Assembly (NCBI RefSeq): GCF_016055185.1
Contig: NZ_JAECVR010000017.1
Location: 1 to 64,000 of the forward strand
Direction of reading: 5' to 3'
Length of the DNA: 64,000 nt
Source: Paenactinomyces guangxiensis
GTDB lineage: Bacteria; Bacillota; Bacilli; Thermoactinomycetales; Thermoactinomycetaceae
Shown: one piece after another, positions 9,322-19,722 of the stretch
Position numbering within the stretch: position 1 is the stretch's first letter
How the letters are laid out: every line of letters starts with the position of its first letter
Notes under the pieces: generated by a model
What the model was told of the DNA's origin: nothing
The model's input: the letters and a program-made list of their open reading frames with translations, nothing else
Databases searched by the model: none
Translations under genes and position numbers: made by a program

Positions 9322-12300
9322 CATTCTAAGGTTTCAAGAAATTCTTCCCATTCCTCCAGGCTTAGTTTACTGGCACTAAAATCACTGGGGGTCCGGGTGG
9401 ATTCTTCCTGCTTCAGGCAATGATCTATAATTCTGAGCAGGTAATACTTGTAACGAAGGACCAGCCTTTCAATCGTTTTCCGGTGATAAACGAGCTGATT
9501 GTAACAAAAGCTGAATTCCATTCTCCCTTCTACCACCAACCCATTAATCTCTAATGGATAAGTGGGAGTAAGGGGGTTAAAACAATCCCCGATTGGAGCG
9601 GTGGCTGAGTCAAAGCCACCGATTTGCATATATTGGTCAAACTGTCCAAGATAGTTAAAGCTAATTTCCGGATGCAAGCGGAAAACCATTGATTTTTTCT
9701 GTTCCGGATCGGTCAAGTATTTCAGGATCCCATAACCGATCCCTTTATTGGGTACTTGCCGCAAGGTTTCTTTAACCGACTTGATGGCACGGGGTAACTC
9801 ACTTGATTTCAAATCAAATACTACCGGGTAAACAGAGGTAAACCAGCCGATCGTTCGTGTGAGATCCATTCCCTTGATGATCTCTTCCCGTCCGTGTCCC
9901 TCCAAGTGTACGGCAACCAGATTCTGGCGGGTCCATTCCTGAATGGTCAATCCCAGTGCGGTGAGCAGCAAATCATTGATTTCAGTAAGGTAAGCCCGAT
10001 GAACATGGGTAAGCAGTTGGTTCGTTTTTTCCTCTGTCAGACTGATCCTGATCGTATCGCTGTCTTTAAGCAAATAGGAACGAATCCCGTCCCGGTCTTT
10101 GGGAAGTTCAGGAACAACCATCTGCTCCACTTCTTGCCAGTAATCAAGTTCCTTTAATAATTCCTTCCCGTTGGCGTATTCTGTCAGCTTTTTTGCCCAT
10201 GTTTGGAAAGAGGTCGTTTTCGCCGGCAGGAGGATTTCTTCTTGCTTTAATGCATATTGATAAGCTGTTGCAAAATCTTCCAACAGGATGCGCCAGGATA
10301 CTCCATCCACAACAAGGTGGTGAATGATGATCAGCAAATAATTTCCTTCCCCGGTCAGGAACAATGCGAGCCGCACCAGTGGGCCCTGCTCTAAACAGAT
10401 GCTCCGCTGCAACTTATTTGCTTCCCGTTCCATCTGCGCTCGTACATCAGCTTCCCGGGTGAAATCAAACACTTGTAGAGTGAAGTGTTCTTCTCCGACT
10501 CCCCGAATTTGCTGCACCAAAGGTTGTTTTTGCCGGGAATAAACCATTCTTAGCACATCATGATGCTCGACCAGTTTTTGAAAAGCTTGTTGAACTGCTT
10601 TATGATCCCAATTTTCCCGGCTGTGTAGCATTACTGCCTGGTTCCAATGGTGGGATTGGCTCATCTTTTGTTCAAAAAACCATTGCTGAATCGGGGTTAA
10701 CACCACTTCCCCGGTAATGATTCCCTGCTCAGCTACTGTCTGGTTCATCTTTACAAAGGGAGCTAATTCAGAAATCGTTGGATACTGGAATAAATCATTC
10801 ATATTCAATTTCCGATTATAATGGTAGAGTCGTGCAGCAACCTGTATTGCTTTTATCGAATCGCCGCCTAATTCAAAAAAGTTATCATGAATACCCACAC
10901 GTTCAACCTTTAAAGCTTCCTCCCAAATTTGAACAAGAATTTCCTCTGTCCGGTTCGTTGGTGCCGCATATTGCGACTTGGTCATCATTCGTTCCCCCGG
11001 ATTGGGAAGTGCTTTTCGATCCACTTTTCCATTTGCTGTAATCGGGAACTCCTTAACTTCCAGAAAATACGAAGGAATCATGTAATCCGGCAATATCAGA
11101 CCAAGATGTTGGCGTAACCCGGAGATGGTCCATTCTCCTTGGACAACCACATAGGCACACAGATAAGATTCGCCTTGATCATCTGCATGTGCCATCACAA
11201 CGGCTTCCCTGACTGCATGATGTTTGAGCAGTTGTGCTTCTATTTCCCCCAGTTCAATCCGATAGCCGCGAATCTTCACCTGATCATCGATCCGGCCCAG
11301 ATACTCAATATTTCCGTCGGGCAGCCATCGGGCTAAATCACCTGTCCGATACATTCGCTCGCCGGGAACAAAAGGATTAGGCACAAATTTCTCCGACGTC
11401 AATCCGGGTCGATTTAAATAGCCCCGCGCCAGGCTCTCTCCGCTGATACATAATTCTCCGGTCACTCCGACCGGTTGCAGTTGCCGGTTGCCATTTAATA
11501 TATACACATGATTATTGGCAATCGGGCGGCCAATCGGAAGCACGGTTGCATATGGATCCACCTGGCAACAGGTCGTCACCACCGTATTTTCCGTAGGTCC
11601 ATAATTGTTCACGATACGATAGTTTTTTGCCTGAACCCGGTGTAACTGATCTCCCCCTACCAGCAATGTCCGGAGCGACCGGTTATCCAACTCCATAAAC
11701 TGTTCGGACAACTGGGTTGGCAAAAAACTGATCGTAATTCCGTGTTCCTCGTAGTATTGGTTTAAGGCTTTCAAATCATAGTGAATCCCGTCTTCAATCA
11801 CATAGATGGAGGCACCTGCAAGCAGATAGGGAAAAATCTCCCATACTGATGCATCAAAGCCGAATCCGGCAAATTTTGTGCTTCGGTCCTGTTCTGTTAC
11901 TTGATAGTACCGATTATGCCATGTAGCAAGGTTGACCAAAGAGTGATGTTCAACCATGACCCCCTTAGGCTGGCCCGTCGATCCCGAAGTGTAGATCACG
12001 TACGCCAAGTCATGCGGCCGATTCACTTTTTCCAGGTTGGAGCCTTTCCCTTGCTGCCATTTTTCATCATCGATCACCCATCGTTCCCCCGTATATCCTT
12101 CGGGAATCTTTATATGTTTCTGAGTCAGTAACAGCCGCGATCCGCTGTCCTCCAGCATCTGATTGATGCGCTCGGACGGATATTTGGGATCGATCGGTAA
12201 GTAAGCTCCACCCGCTTTGAGAATGCCCAAAATCCCGACAAACATGTCCAGGGAACGGTCCACTAAAATACCTGCGATTTGTTCCCGCTTAATGCCCTTT

Positions 12301-15300
12301 TCGCGCAAGACCCTGGCCAATTGATTTGCCCTGGTATTTAATTGTCGGTAGGTGAGTTGCTTTTCCCCAAACACTACCGCAATATTTTCCGGAGTTTTTT
12401 CCACCTGCTCCTCAAACAGTTCATGAATCGTCTTCTCCCGCGGATAATAAGCAGCCGTATCATTAAACTCCATCAATAACTGATGCCTCTCCGACTCTGT
12501 TACCAGTTCAACCTCAGACAGGCTAAGCTGCGGTTGATCAGCAATCTGTTCCAGGATATGAGTGAAATGGCTGATCATTCGTTCTACAGTGGTCCGCCGA
12601 AACAAACAAGTATTGTATTCCACTGAAAATTGAAGTGTTTCCTTTTCCACCGCTTCCCAGGTTAAATCAAACATAGCTTTTTTCCATTCCCATTCATAGG
12701 GGGTGATGGTCAATTCCGGAATGGAGATCCCGGGTATATCCATATTTTGCAAAACAAATGCTGTGTCAAACAATGGATTTCGGCTTAAGTCCCGCCGGGC
12801 ATCCAGCTTTTCCACCAGCTCATCAAACGGATAATCTGCATGTTCATGCGCTTGATAAACCTGCTCTTTGACACTTGCCAGAAACTCACAAAAAGTTTGG
12901 TTGCCGGTTACATTACTTTTTAGAACCAAGGTATTGACAAACATGCCAAATACAGGTTCAAAATCGGCATGGGAACGTCCGGCAACCATGGTTCCCACAA
13001 CGATATTTTCTTGATCCGTATACTTAGATAAAAAAAGCTGGTAGGAAGCCAGAAGGGTCATATAAAGAGTGACACCTTGCTTTGTTCCCAGTTGCTTGAT
13101 CTTGCGGGTCAGATCAGGACATAGCTTAAACTCAAGTTTTTCACCTGTGAACTGTTGAACAGGAGGACGGGGATGATCAGCAGGCAGCTCCATGGCCGTC
13201 AAGCCCCCTGACAATTGCTTAAGCCAGTATTTCTCTTGTTCTTTAAACCGTTCCGTTTGCATCAAATGTTGTTGCCACACCGCATAGTCTTTGTATTGGA
13301 CCCTGAGTTCCGGCAAAGACTTCCACTGATAAAGCAGCCCGATTTCCCGGTGGAGAATTCCCATTGATACTCCATCCGAGATAATGTGGTGCATATCGAT
13401 CACCAACACATGCCGCTCTTCCTCCATCTTAATCAGCCCGACACGAAATAAGGGAACCCGGTTGAGATCGAATGGGCGTATAAAAGATTCTATAAGCCTA
13501 TTCACTTCTTCTTCATTTGCTGCCTCCATTTTCGTAATATTCACATGAACCCACGGATGAATTTTTTGCATCAATTCCCCCCCCACAAAGTGGAAGGAGG
13601 TGCGAAGAGCCTCATGTCTTTCAACAAAGGAGGCAAAGGCTGATTGTAAACGATCAATGTCCAGCGGACCCTTTACTTCAACAATTGAAGGAGTATGATA
13701 GGTGCAACCAATCCCCTCTAACTGCTGCATAACATACAACCGTTTTTGGGCGGAGGAAACGGGATAAAAGTCTCTTTTCCCTGCCGGTTCAATCGTTTCA
13801 AACGCCTGACCTTCCCAATTGTTGATATAATCGGCTAATTCCTGAATCGTCGGACTTGCAAAAACCTCCCGTACAGATAGTTTGACTCCAAAACCTTTCT
13901 GAATCCGCGCTGCCAGCATCATCGCTTTGAGAGAATGTCCGCCCAGCTCCAGGAAATGATCATGAATGCCCACATGTTCAATTCCCAGTACATCCCGCCA
14001 CATACCGGCTAATATTTTCTCCGTCGAAGTCGTTGGTGCCACATAGGCTGCACCTGTTTCAACTCGCTCCCCCGGCTCAGGCAATCTCTTTTTATCCACT
14101 TTGCCGTTTGCGGTCAGCGGCATCGTTTGCAACTCCACAAAACAGGACGGAACCATGTAATCGGGCAGTGTCCGGGCCAGATGGTGACGCAGCTCGTTTA
14201 CGTTCCAATCTCTGTTCACAACCGCATAGGCACAAAGATAAGGAGCGCCCTGTTTATCAGTACGGGCCGTTACAACCGCCTCCTGCACTGTCTCATGATT
14301 GAGAAGCTGTGTTTCAATTTCTCCCAATTCAATTCGATAGCCACGGATTTTCACCTGGTCATCGATGCGCCCAAGATATTCAATGCGTCCGTCAGGAAGC
14401 CAACGCACCAGATCTCCCGTTTTATACATTCGCTCGCCGGGGGCAAAGGGATCCGGAACAAACTTTTCTGCTGTTAACTCCGGGCGGTTCAGGTACCCGC
14501 GAGCCAAACTTTCCCCGGCAATGCATAACTCACCCGGCACCCCAATCGGTTGCAACCGATAATGCCTGTTTAAAATGTAAACACAGTTATTGGCAATCGG
14601 GCGTCCGATCGGAAGCACAGATAATCGCGAATCTACCGGACCACTCGTCGTTACAACGGTATTTTCTGTTGGTCCGTAATTATTTACGATGAGATAATTC
14701 TTATCCCGGACCCGGTGCAAATGGTCTCCACCGACCAACAGGACCCTTAATGAGCGGTTCTCCAGTTCCATAAACAGTTCCGCCAGCTGGGTTGGTAAGA
14801 AGCTGATGGTGATTCCCTGTTCCTCATAATACTGATTTAAGGCTTCCAAATCGTGACGGAGAGGTTCCGGAATAATATATACTGAAGCACCTGTGATCAG
14901 ATAAGGGAAGATCTCCCATACCGAAGCGTCAAATCCGACTCCGGCAAGCTTGGTGCTCCTGTCTTGCGGCGTTACCTGATAGTAGCGGTTATGCCATGAA
15001 GCCAGGTTCATGAGTGAGCGGTGTTCAACCATCACTCCTTTGGGATTACCCGTTGAACCCGATGTATAGATGACATACGCCAAATCACGAGATTGATTAA
15101 TCTTATCAAGGTTGGAAGACTCTTCTCCGTCCCAGGCTTCATCCAGTGACAGAATCTCGCCCGAATAATCTTCCGGGACCGGCATCCGCCGTTCGCCCGT
15201 GAGCAGAAGCCTTGTACCGCTGTCCCTCAGCATGTAAGCGATTCGCTCGGCCGGATACCGGGGATCAATGGGCAAATATGCCCCGCCTGCTTTGAGAATC

Positions 15301-16862
15301 CCTAAAATCCCCGTGAACATGGCCAGGGAATTCTCCACTAACAGCCCCACAATCTCTTCACGTTGAACCCCTTTTTTCCGTAAGATTCGTGCCAATTGGT
15401 TCGCCTGTTTGTTTAGCTCCCGGTACGTGAGCATCTGCTCCCCGGACACCACCGCGATATTTTCCGGTGTTTTCGCTACCTGTTCCTCAAACAGTTCATG
15501 AATTGTTTTTTCCCGGGGGTATACGGCCTCTGTATGATTAAACTCGGTCAATAATTTGAACTTTTCTGTTTCAGTCACAATTTCCAGATCATCTGCAGGG
15601 TGATTCGGATAAGCAACCACAAGACTTATGATCTGCTGAAAGTGTTCAGCCATTGTTTCCACAAATTCGGGTGAATACACAAGATTGTTGAAAGTGAATT
15701 TTACAACAAATTCTTCACCAAGGCGGACACGTACCTGAAAGTCATAGTGAGCCTGTTCAAAAATTTGAATATCCGTAACCTTTAGCTCAGGAGCACCGGG
15801 GACTTTCCTGGTGTTCACCGTCCCTTTCTCCACTGGAACAGCTTCAAAGGCGATGATATGATCAACAAGATGATCGGAAAAACATGTACTCTCCTCAATA
15901 TCGGCGAGAGACAGACATTTGTGACTCTCAAACGCCCGTACCGCCTGATCAACCTTTTTTAACAGATTTACAAACGTCTCTCTCTGTTCACTCCTGACCC
16001 TGACCGGTGCCGGATTCACAAATAATCCTGCCACTTTTTCCGTAACTGCACCTGCTGGCAGGCACTCGGACACCATTGTGCCGAAAACCACATCTTCCGA
16101 ATTGCTATACCTTTGCAACAAAATACCCCAGACTGTTTGAAAAGCGGAGGCCAGGCTCACTTGATACTTTTCCGCCAGTTCCGACAGTTTATTTGTTAAA
16201 TCTGTATCCAGTTGAAAAACGAGCTCTTCCATTCTTTGATTTGAGTTGTTCCCATCTGCTCTTCGTTGTATCGGAATGCTTGCCAACTGTTCATAACCAT
16301 GCAAATATTTTTTCCAATATTGGCGGGTTCCCTCTTTATTATGCTCTGTGATCAACTCAAAGCTTTTACCGGATGGAGATTTTTCCGCGAAAAAAGTTTG
16401 CCGGGAATCTCTCTGCCCATATAGTTCAAATAACTTTCTGATTAAAATCCGCAGGCTCCATTCATCCAGCCGAGTCCAGTGATAACTGCAAATAAGGGAA
16501 TAGCGATCATGATCTGTTTGCAAAACGGAGAAACGGATGAAAGGTTCGTAAGGATCACCAAAGCCTTTTTCCCGATCATTTCTTTTAAAATTTTCTATGA
16601 ACCGCTCTTTCTGTTCATCGGCTAAACAAGAAATATTTTTAAAAAAAGCGTTTATTTTCCTTTTCTTGCGCAAAAAATATTCCCTCAAAACATCATTTGT
16701 ATAAAACAATAAATTCAAACTGTTATTAAATGATATAATATCAAATCGCCCTTGAAGGTGCAGTACCACCTGCCTCAGATCAGCATCATTTTTTTGATAA
16801 ATCATCTGAGAACCCACAGCTTTTTGTGATGATAATAAATAAACAAGATGATTATTTTTCAA
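9321..16862 (-). CDS. NRPS A: degenerate C-A(Leu)-T-C-A(Leu)-T-E, initiating synthetase
   Basis: This roughly 2513-residue synthetase is the first gene of the visible NRPS operon. The start is taken as TTG at 16862, eight bases after GGAGG; the frame is open slightly further, to a TTG at 16877. Domains in order: C-like about 1-430, A about 455-960, T about 975-1040, C about 1050-1480 (HHIISDG intact), A about 1500-2000, T about 2015-2080 (LGGDSIKAIQ), E about 2090-2500 (HHLVVDGVSWR, LEGHGREE). Both A domains read D-A-W-F-L-G-N-V-V-K against GrsA, a published leucine code. The expected start of the peptide is therefore Leu-D-Leu. In the first C domain HHxxxDG is replaced by HWTRLDE and the C1 and C4 motifs are eroded, so it probably does not condense. 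The C-terminal tail (TPSDFSASKLSLEEWEEFLE) is donor-COM-like, pairing with NRPS B. Confidence 0.95.
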   Translation of the reverse strand: MKNNHLVYLLSSQKAVGSQMIYQKNDADLRQVVLHLQGRFDIISFNNSLNLLFYTNDVLREYFLRKKRKINAFFKNISCLADEQKERFIENFKRNDREKGFGDPYEPFIRFSVLQTDHDRYSLICSYHWTRLDEWSLRILIRKLFELYGQRDSRQTFFAEKSPSGKSFELITEHNKEGTRQYWKKYLHGYEQLASIPIQRRADGNNSNQRMEELVFQLDTDLTNKLSELAEKYQVSLASAFQTVWGILLQRYSNSEDVVFGTMVSECLPAGAVTEKVAGLFVNPAPVRVRSEQRETFVNLLKKVDQAVRAFESHKCLSLADIEESTCFSDHLVDHIIAFEAVPVEKGTVNTRKVPGAPELKVTDIQIFEQAHYDFQVRVRLGEEFVVKFTFNNLVYSPEFVETMAEHFQQIISLVVAYPNHPADDLEIVTETEKFKLLTEFNHTEAVYPREKTIHELFEEQVAKTPENIAVVSGEQMLTYRELNKQANQLARILRKKGVQREEIVGLLVENSLAMFTGILGILKAGGAYLPIDPRYPAERIAYMLRDSGTRLLLTGERRMPVPEDYSGEILSLDEAWDGEESSNLDKINQSRDLAYVIYTSGSTGNPKGVMVEHRSLMNLASWHNRYYQVTPQDRSTKLAGVGFDASVWEIFPYLITGASVYIIPEPLRHDLEALNQYYEEQGITISFLPTQLAELFMELENRSLRVLLVGGDHLHRVRDKNYLIVNNYGPTENTVVTTSGPVDSRLSVLPIGRPIANNCVYILNRHYRLQPIGVPGELCIAGESLARGYLNRPELTAEKFVPDPFAPGERMYKTGDLVRWLPDGRIEYLGRIDDQVKIRGYRIELGEIETQLLNHETVQEAVVTARTDKQGAPYLCAYAVVNRDWNVNELRHHLARTLPDYMVPSCFVELQTMPLTANGKVDKKRLPEPGERVETGAAYVAPTTSTEKILAGMWRDVLGIEHVGIHDHFLELGGHSLKAMMLAARIQKGFGVKLSVREVFASPTIQELADYINNWEGQAFETIEPAGKRDFYPVSSAQKRLYVMQQLEGIGCTYHTPSIVEVKGPLDIDRLQSAFASFVERHEALRTSFHFVGGELMQKIHPWVHVNITKMEAANEEEVNRLIESFIRPFDLNRVPLFRVGLIKMEEERHVLVIDMHHIISDGVSMGILHREIGLLYQWKSLPELRVQYKDYAVWQQHLMQTERFKEQEKYWLKQLSGGLTAMELPADHPRPPVQQFTGEKLEFKLCPDLTRKIKQLGTKQGVTLYMTLLASYQLFLSKYTDQENIVVGTMVAGRSHADFEPVFGMFVNTLVLKSNVTGNQTFCEFLASVKEQVYQAHEHADYPFDELVEKLDARRDLSRNPLFDTAFVLQNMDIPGISIPELTITPYEWEWKKAMFDLTWEAVEKETLQFSVEYNTCLFRRTTVERMISHFTHILEQIADQPQLSLSEVELVTESERHQLLMEFNDTAAYYPREKTIHELFEEQVEKTPENIAVVFGEKQLTYRQLNTRANQLARVLREKGIKREQIAGILVDRSLDMFVGILGILKAGGAYLPIDPKYPSERINQMLEDSGSRLLLTQKHIKIPEGYTGERWVIDDEKWQQGKGSNLEKVNRPHDLAYVIYTSGSTGQPKGVMVEHHSLVNLATWHNRYYQVTEQDRSTKFAGFGFDASVWEIFPYLLAGASIYVIEDGIHYDLKALNQYYEEHGITISFLPTQLSEQFMELDNRSLRTLLVGGDQLHRVQAKNYRIVNNYGPTENTVVTTCCQVDPYATVLPIGRPIANNHVYILNGNRQLQPVGVTGELCISGESLARGYLNRPGLTSEKFVPNPFVPGERMYRTGDLARWLPDGNIEYLGRIDDQVKIRGYRIELGEIEAQLLKHHAVREAVVMAHADDQGESYLCAYVVVQGEWTISGLRQHLGLILPDYMIPSYFLEVKEFPITANGKVDRKALPNPGERMMTKSQYAAPTNRTEEILVQIWEEALKVERVGIHDNFFELGGDSIKAIQVAARLYHYNRKLNMNDLFQYPTISELAPFVKMNQTVAEQGIITGEVVLTPIQQWFFEQKMSQSHHWNQAVMLHSRENWDHKAVQQAFQKLVEHHDVLRMVYSRQKQPLVQQIRGVGEEHFTLQVFDFTREADVRAQMEREANKLQRSICLEQGPLVRLALFLTGEGNYLLIIIHHLVVDGVSWRILLEDFATAYQYALKQEEILLPAKTTSFQTWAKKLTEYANGKELLKELDYWQEVEQMVVPELPKDRDGIRSYLLKDSDTIRISLTEEKTNQLLTHVHRAYLTEINDLLLTALGLTIQEWTRQNLVAVHLEGHGREEIIKGMDLTRTIGWFTSVYPVVFDLKSSELPRAIKSVKETLRQVPNKGIGYGILKYLTDPEQKKSMVFRLHPEISFNYLGQFDQYMQIGGFDSATAPIGDCFNPLTPTYPLEINGLVVEGRMEFSFCYNQLVYHRKTIERLVLRYKYYLLRIIDHCLKQEESTRTPSDFSASKLSLEEWEEFLETLE

Positions 16863-17410
16863 CCCTAAGACCTCCAACCATCGAAAAAATAAGTTTGTTT
16901 ATAACACAATCTGATCGCTTGATCTTTTTTATATGGCGGATCGGAACATTCCCTAAAAATTAAATTACTTTGACAGTTATGAGAATATAATCTTAAAATA
17001 GGGATCTATTTACCAAATTAGCTTATAACAACTTTATTGGTTAAAATATACATTTCAATATATAAAAAACCAACTAGATAAAGATACTTTCATCTCCCAT
17101 CAACATTTTTATATCAAAAACCAACCTAAAGCCAGAAAAATATAAACGAATAACATGCGGTTTATAAATAAAAATCATAAAATACCATGTTTTCAGAGTC
17201 ATACACATAATTAATCAATTTAAATTTTATTATATACTCCGAAAAATATCGTATGAAAAAGAACATCAATTGTCAATACGAGAGAGGATAATCATTAATT
17301 TACATTAAAGTCGGATAATTCCGATTTTATTCTTAAACCATGTTTTACTAAAAAGAAAGTGGTTTAAAAGTTTTACAATCCAAGCCACGTGCTTCCTTTA
17401 TTGAGCAGAA
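16863..17410. other. AT-rich intergenic region upstream of the NRPS operon
   Basis: About 550 bases without a credible gene, very AT-rich compared with its surroundings. It must hold the promoter and leader of the NRPS operon on the minus strand. Several TATAAA/TATAAT-like stretches occur, but none has a convincing -35 partner, so no promoter is called. A small dyad (TCGGA-TAA-TTCCGA) lies near 17311-17324. Confidence 0.5.
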
Positions 17411-17449
17411 TAACCCCCTTAATTTTTCATCAGAAAAATAAGGGGGTTG
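17411..17449 (-). terminator. Hairpin downstream of the FadH-like gene
   Basis: The inverted repeat AACCCCCTTA / TAAGGGGGTT with an inner ATTTTT/AAAAAT dyad sits 25 bases past the stop at 17474. The stem is strong but there is no long U-tract on the minus strand, so terminator function is likely rather than certain. Confidence 0.6.
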
Positions 17450-17473
17450 GCACTCTGTTCGACAAGGAAATTT

Positions 17474-18241
17474 TTATACAAAACGGGTTCCGGACAACCA
17501 GTACCCACCGTCCATGGTTATGCACTCTCCATTGATATACCCGGCTTCTTCAGATAATAGAAAACGTGCCAGGGCGGCAATCTCATCAGGCTGTCCCAAT
17601 CGCTTCAATGGAATGGAATGTTTCAGAGCCTGATACACCTTCTCATCAGCGATCAGCTTCGCCGCTCCCCCGGTATTTTCAATCGCACCGGGTGCAATAC
17701 AGTTCACACGGATTCCGTATCTGCTCCCCCACTCGACGGCGAGCGATTGGCTCATCGCCAATACACCGGCTTTCGCAGACGCGGAGTGAACAACACCGGC
17801 GGCACCTGTCCACGCATAGGTAGCAACAATATTGAGAATAGAGCCTTTTTGGCCGTTGGCGATCCAGTCTTTTGCAACCGTTTGGGAACAGTACCAGGTT
17901 CCGTTTAATACAATATTGATCACGGAATGCCATCCGTTATATGTAAGATCTTCCGCAGGGACAATAAAGTTTCCTGCCGCATTATTCACTAAGTGATCAA
18001 TGCGCCCGAATTTTTCTTTTGTTTGCCTGACCATGTCTTCTACCTGACTGATCTCTCGCACATCCATCGAAACAGTAAAAACCTGCCCGTCCAGCGACTC
18101 CATCTCTGCTTTCGCTGCTTGCAATCGCTCCCGGTTGCGGCCGGAGATCACAACATTGGCCCCCTCCCGGCAAAGGCGTTTGGCAATTGCCTTGCCCATT
18201 CCGCTGCTTCCGCCCGTTACAATTACCGTTTTTCCTCTCAT
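17474..18241 (-). CDS. fadH: SDR-family 2,4-dienoyl-CoA reductase-like protein
   Basis: A 255-residue short-chain dehydrogenase. The N-terminal Rossmann motif TGGSSGMGKAIA and the NNAAGNFIVPAEDL segment are visible. The region VATYAWTGAAGVVHSASAKAG closely resembles Bacillus subtilis FadH (YkuF), in which the usual SDR Tyr of YxxxK is not conserved; that pattern is typical of 2,4-dienoyl-CoA reductases. The expected role is NADPH-dependent reduction of dienoyl-CoA during beta-oxidation of unsaturated fatty acids, in the cytoplasm. The ATG at 18241 was chosen over one eight codons upstream because GGGGCGGGAG precedes it at good spacing. No beta-oxidation genes lie nearby, so the name rests on sequence resemblance only. 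Confidence 0.85.
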   Translation of the reverse strand: MRGKTVIVTGGSSGMGKAIAKRLCREGANVVISGRNRERLQAAKAEMESLDGQVFTVSMDVREISQVEDMVRQTKEKFGRIDHLVNNAAGNFIVPAEDLTYNGWHSVINIVLNGTWYCSQTVAKDWIANGQKGSILNIVATYAWTGAAGVVHSASAKAGVLAMSQSLAVEWGSRYGIRVNCIAPGAIENTGGAAKLIADEKVYQALKHSIPLKRLGQPDEIAALARFLLSEEAGYINGECITMDGGYWLSGTRFV

Positions 18242-18472
18242 CGCTCCCGCCCCTTTTTTGAACATTCAATATTCATTAATGAATCAAAATACATCTCTAT
18301 TTTCAGCTTAACTTTTTTTACCTCATGTTGTCAACTCTTTCACCCGATAACAACCACCTGTTGGATCTCATCGGGAAGATTTGAATCCCTTCTCGCAAAA
18401 AAGCGGGATATGATAACTGATTTATCCTTTCGATTCAAGTTTTTTATTTTCAGGAGAAGGGAAATATGTTGA

Positions 18473-19522
18473 TCACCACTTTAACCTGCGGACAGGGATT
18501 CCGTACATAGCGGCGAGTTGCTTCAACTCTTCCCATACTTCATCAGACAGAGAGATTCCCGAATGCAACGTTTCTAAATATCTTTGATATCTCCGTTCGC
18601 CGGGGTAATAAATTTCGTCTGCATCCCCGGCTTTCGGGGCCGATTTCAGCTCTTCCACAAATTGCTCAACCCGCCGGTAATATCCCTCCATCGGCATCCA
18701 GTGGGGGATATGCAACAAGAAGAAAGTATGCCCTACATTTGCCTTCTTTGCCTTGTCATCATAGATATTTTGTACATGGGGCCCAAAGGCTGCCCCGCTC
18801 AATACTCCGGTCAATAGTTCAATCGCGGTGGCCAGCGCATACCCTTTCGCACCCCCAAACGGGAGAACAGCACCGCTGAGAGCCTCCTTCGCATCAGTCG
18901 TTATCAGTCCTTCCCGATCTACGGCCCAACCGGCCGGAATTTTTTCCCCCTGTTTAGCAGCCAGTATTATTTTCCCCCTTGCGGCCACACTTGTTGACAT
19001 ATCAACAATAATGGGGGGAGAGGTTCTGGCCGGAAAACCGAATGCAATCGGATTGGTCCCGAGAAATGCTTTTTTTCCGCCTGTCGGAACAATTCCCGGC
19101 GGAGAATTGGTCATACCGATCAGAATAATCTCTTCTTTACACGCGATCCGGCAGTAGTAAGAGGCGGTGCCATTATGATTGCTGTTACGAACAGCTATAG
19201 CAGCAATCCCCTCTTGTTTGGCGAGAGGAATCGCAGCTTGAATGGCCCGAAAAGTGACAACGTGCCCGAGACCGTTTCCACCGTCAACCTTTAGGACATT
19301 TCCTGCCCGCTCGATGTGGATATTCGGATTTGTTTCGATTCTTTTTTCCATCATTCGCCTGGCATAGATGGACAGGCGGCTGATCCCGTGACTGCTGATT
19401 CCCTCCAGGTCAGCCTGTACCAGAGCATCCGCTACTACAGCGGCGTCCTCTTGAGGTACACCGATACTCTCAAGGATGTGAACGGCCAGGTTGATTAATT
19501 CTTGTGGTTGATAATTTGGCAT
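18473..19522 (-). CDS. Ldh_2-family (malate/L-lactate dehydrogenase-like) oxidoreductase
   Basis: A 349-residue member of the Ldh_2/malate-lactate dehydrogenase family, which is unrelated to classical LDH and MDH and uses NAD(P) to oxidise 2-hydroxy acids such as malate, sulfolactate or ureidoglycolate. Family motifs are visible: SHGISRLSIY near residue 45, VRNSNHNGTASYY near 105, LGTNPIAFGFPA near 145, and PFGGAKGYALA near 220. It uses ATG at 19522 behind AAAAAGGG. It is transcribed in the same direction as the FadH-like gene, about 230 bases downstream, and could share a transcript with it. The exact substrate cannot be decided from sequence. Confidence 0.9.
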   Translation of the reverse strand: MPNYQPQELINLAVHILESIGVPQEDAAVVADALVQADLEGISSHGISRLSIYARRMMEKRIETNPNIHIERAGNVLKVDGGNGLGHVVTFRAIQAAIPLAKQEGIAAIAVRNSNHNGTASYYCRIACKEEIILIGMTNSPPGIVPTGGKKAFLGTNPIAFGFPARTSPPIIVDMSTSVAARGKIILAAKQGEKIPAGWAVDREGLITTDAKEALSGAVLPFGGAKGYALATAIELLTGVLSGAAFGPHVQNIYDDKAKKANVGHTFFLLHIPHWMPMEGYYRRVEQFVEELKSAPKAGDADEIYYPGERRYQRYLETLHSGISLSDEVWEELKQLAAMYGIPVRRLKW

Positions 19523-19682
19523 ATCCCTTTTTCCACCCCAATCATCTATGATTATTCAGAGTAAACAAGAAATTTTCTTCCTCCCCTTCATCCAATTTCA
19601 ACAAATAATCCGTTACGAAAAGATTATATATTTTATATTATTTAATTATTCAATCCAGCAGTCCGCACAGGAAATGTAAAAC

Positions 19683-19709
19683 AAAAAACCCCGCTGGTAA
19701 AGCGGGGCC
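19683..19709 (-). terminator. Rho-independent terminator after gcvPB
   Basis: On the minus strand a GGCCCCGCTTTACCAGCGGGG hairpin is followed directly by a run of six T bases. It starts 14 bases past the gcvPB stop and ends the glycine cleavage operon. Confidence 0.92.
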
Positions 19710-19722
19710 CTTCATTCTCTAT

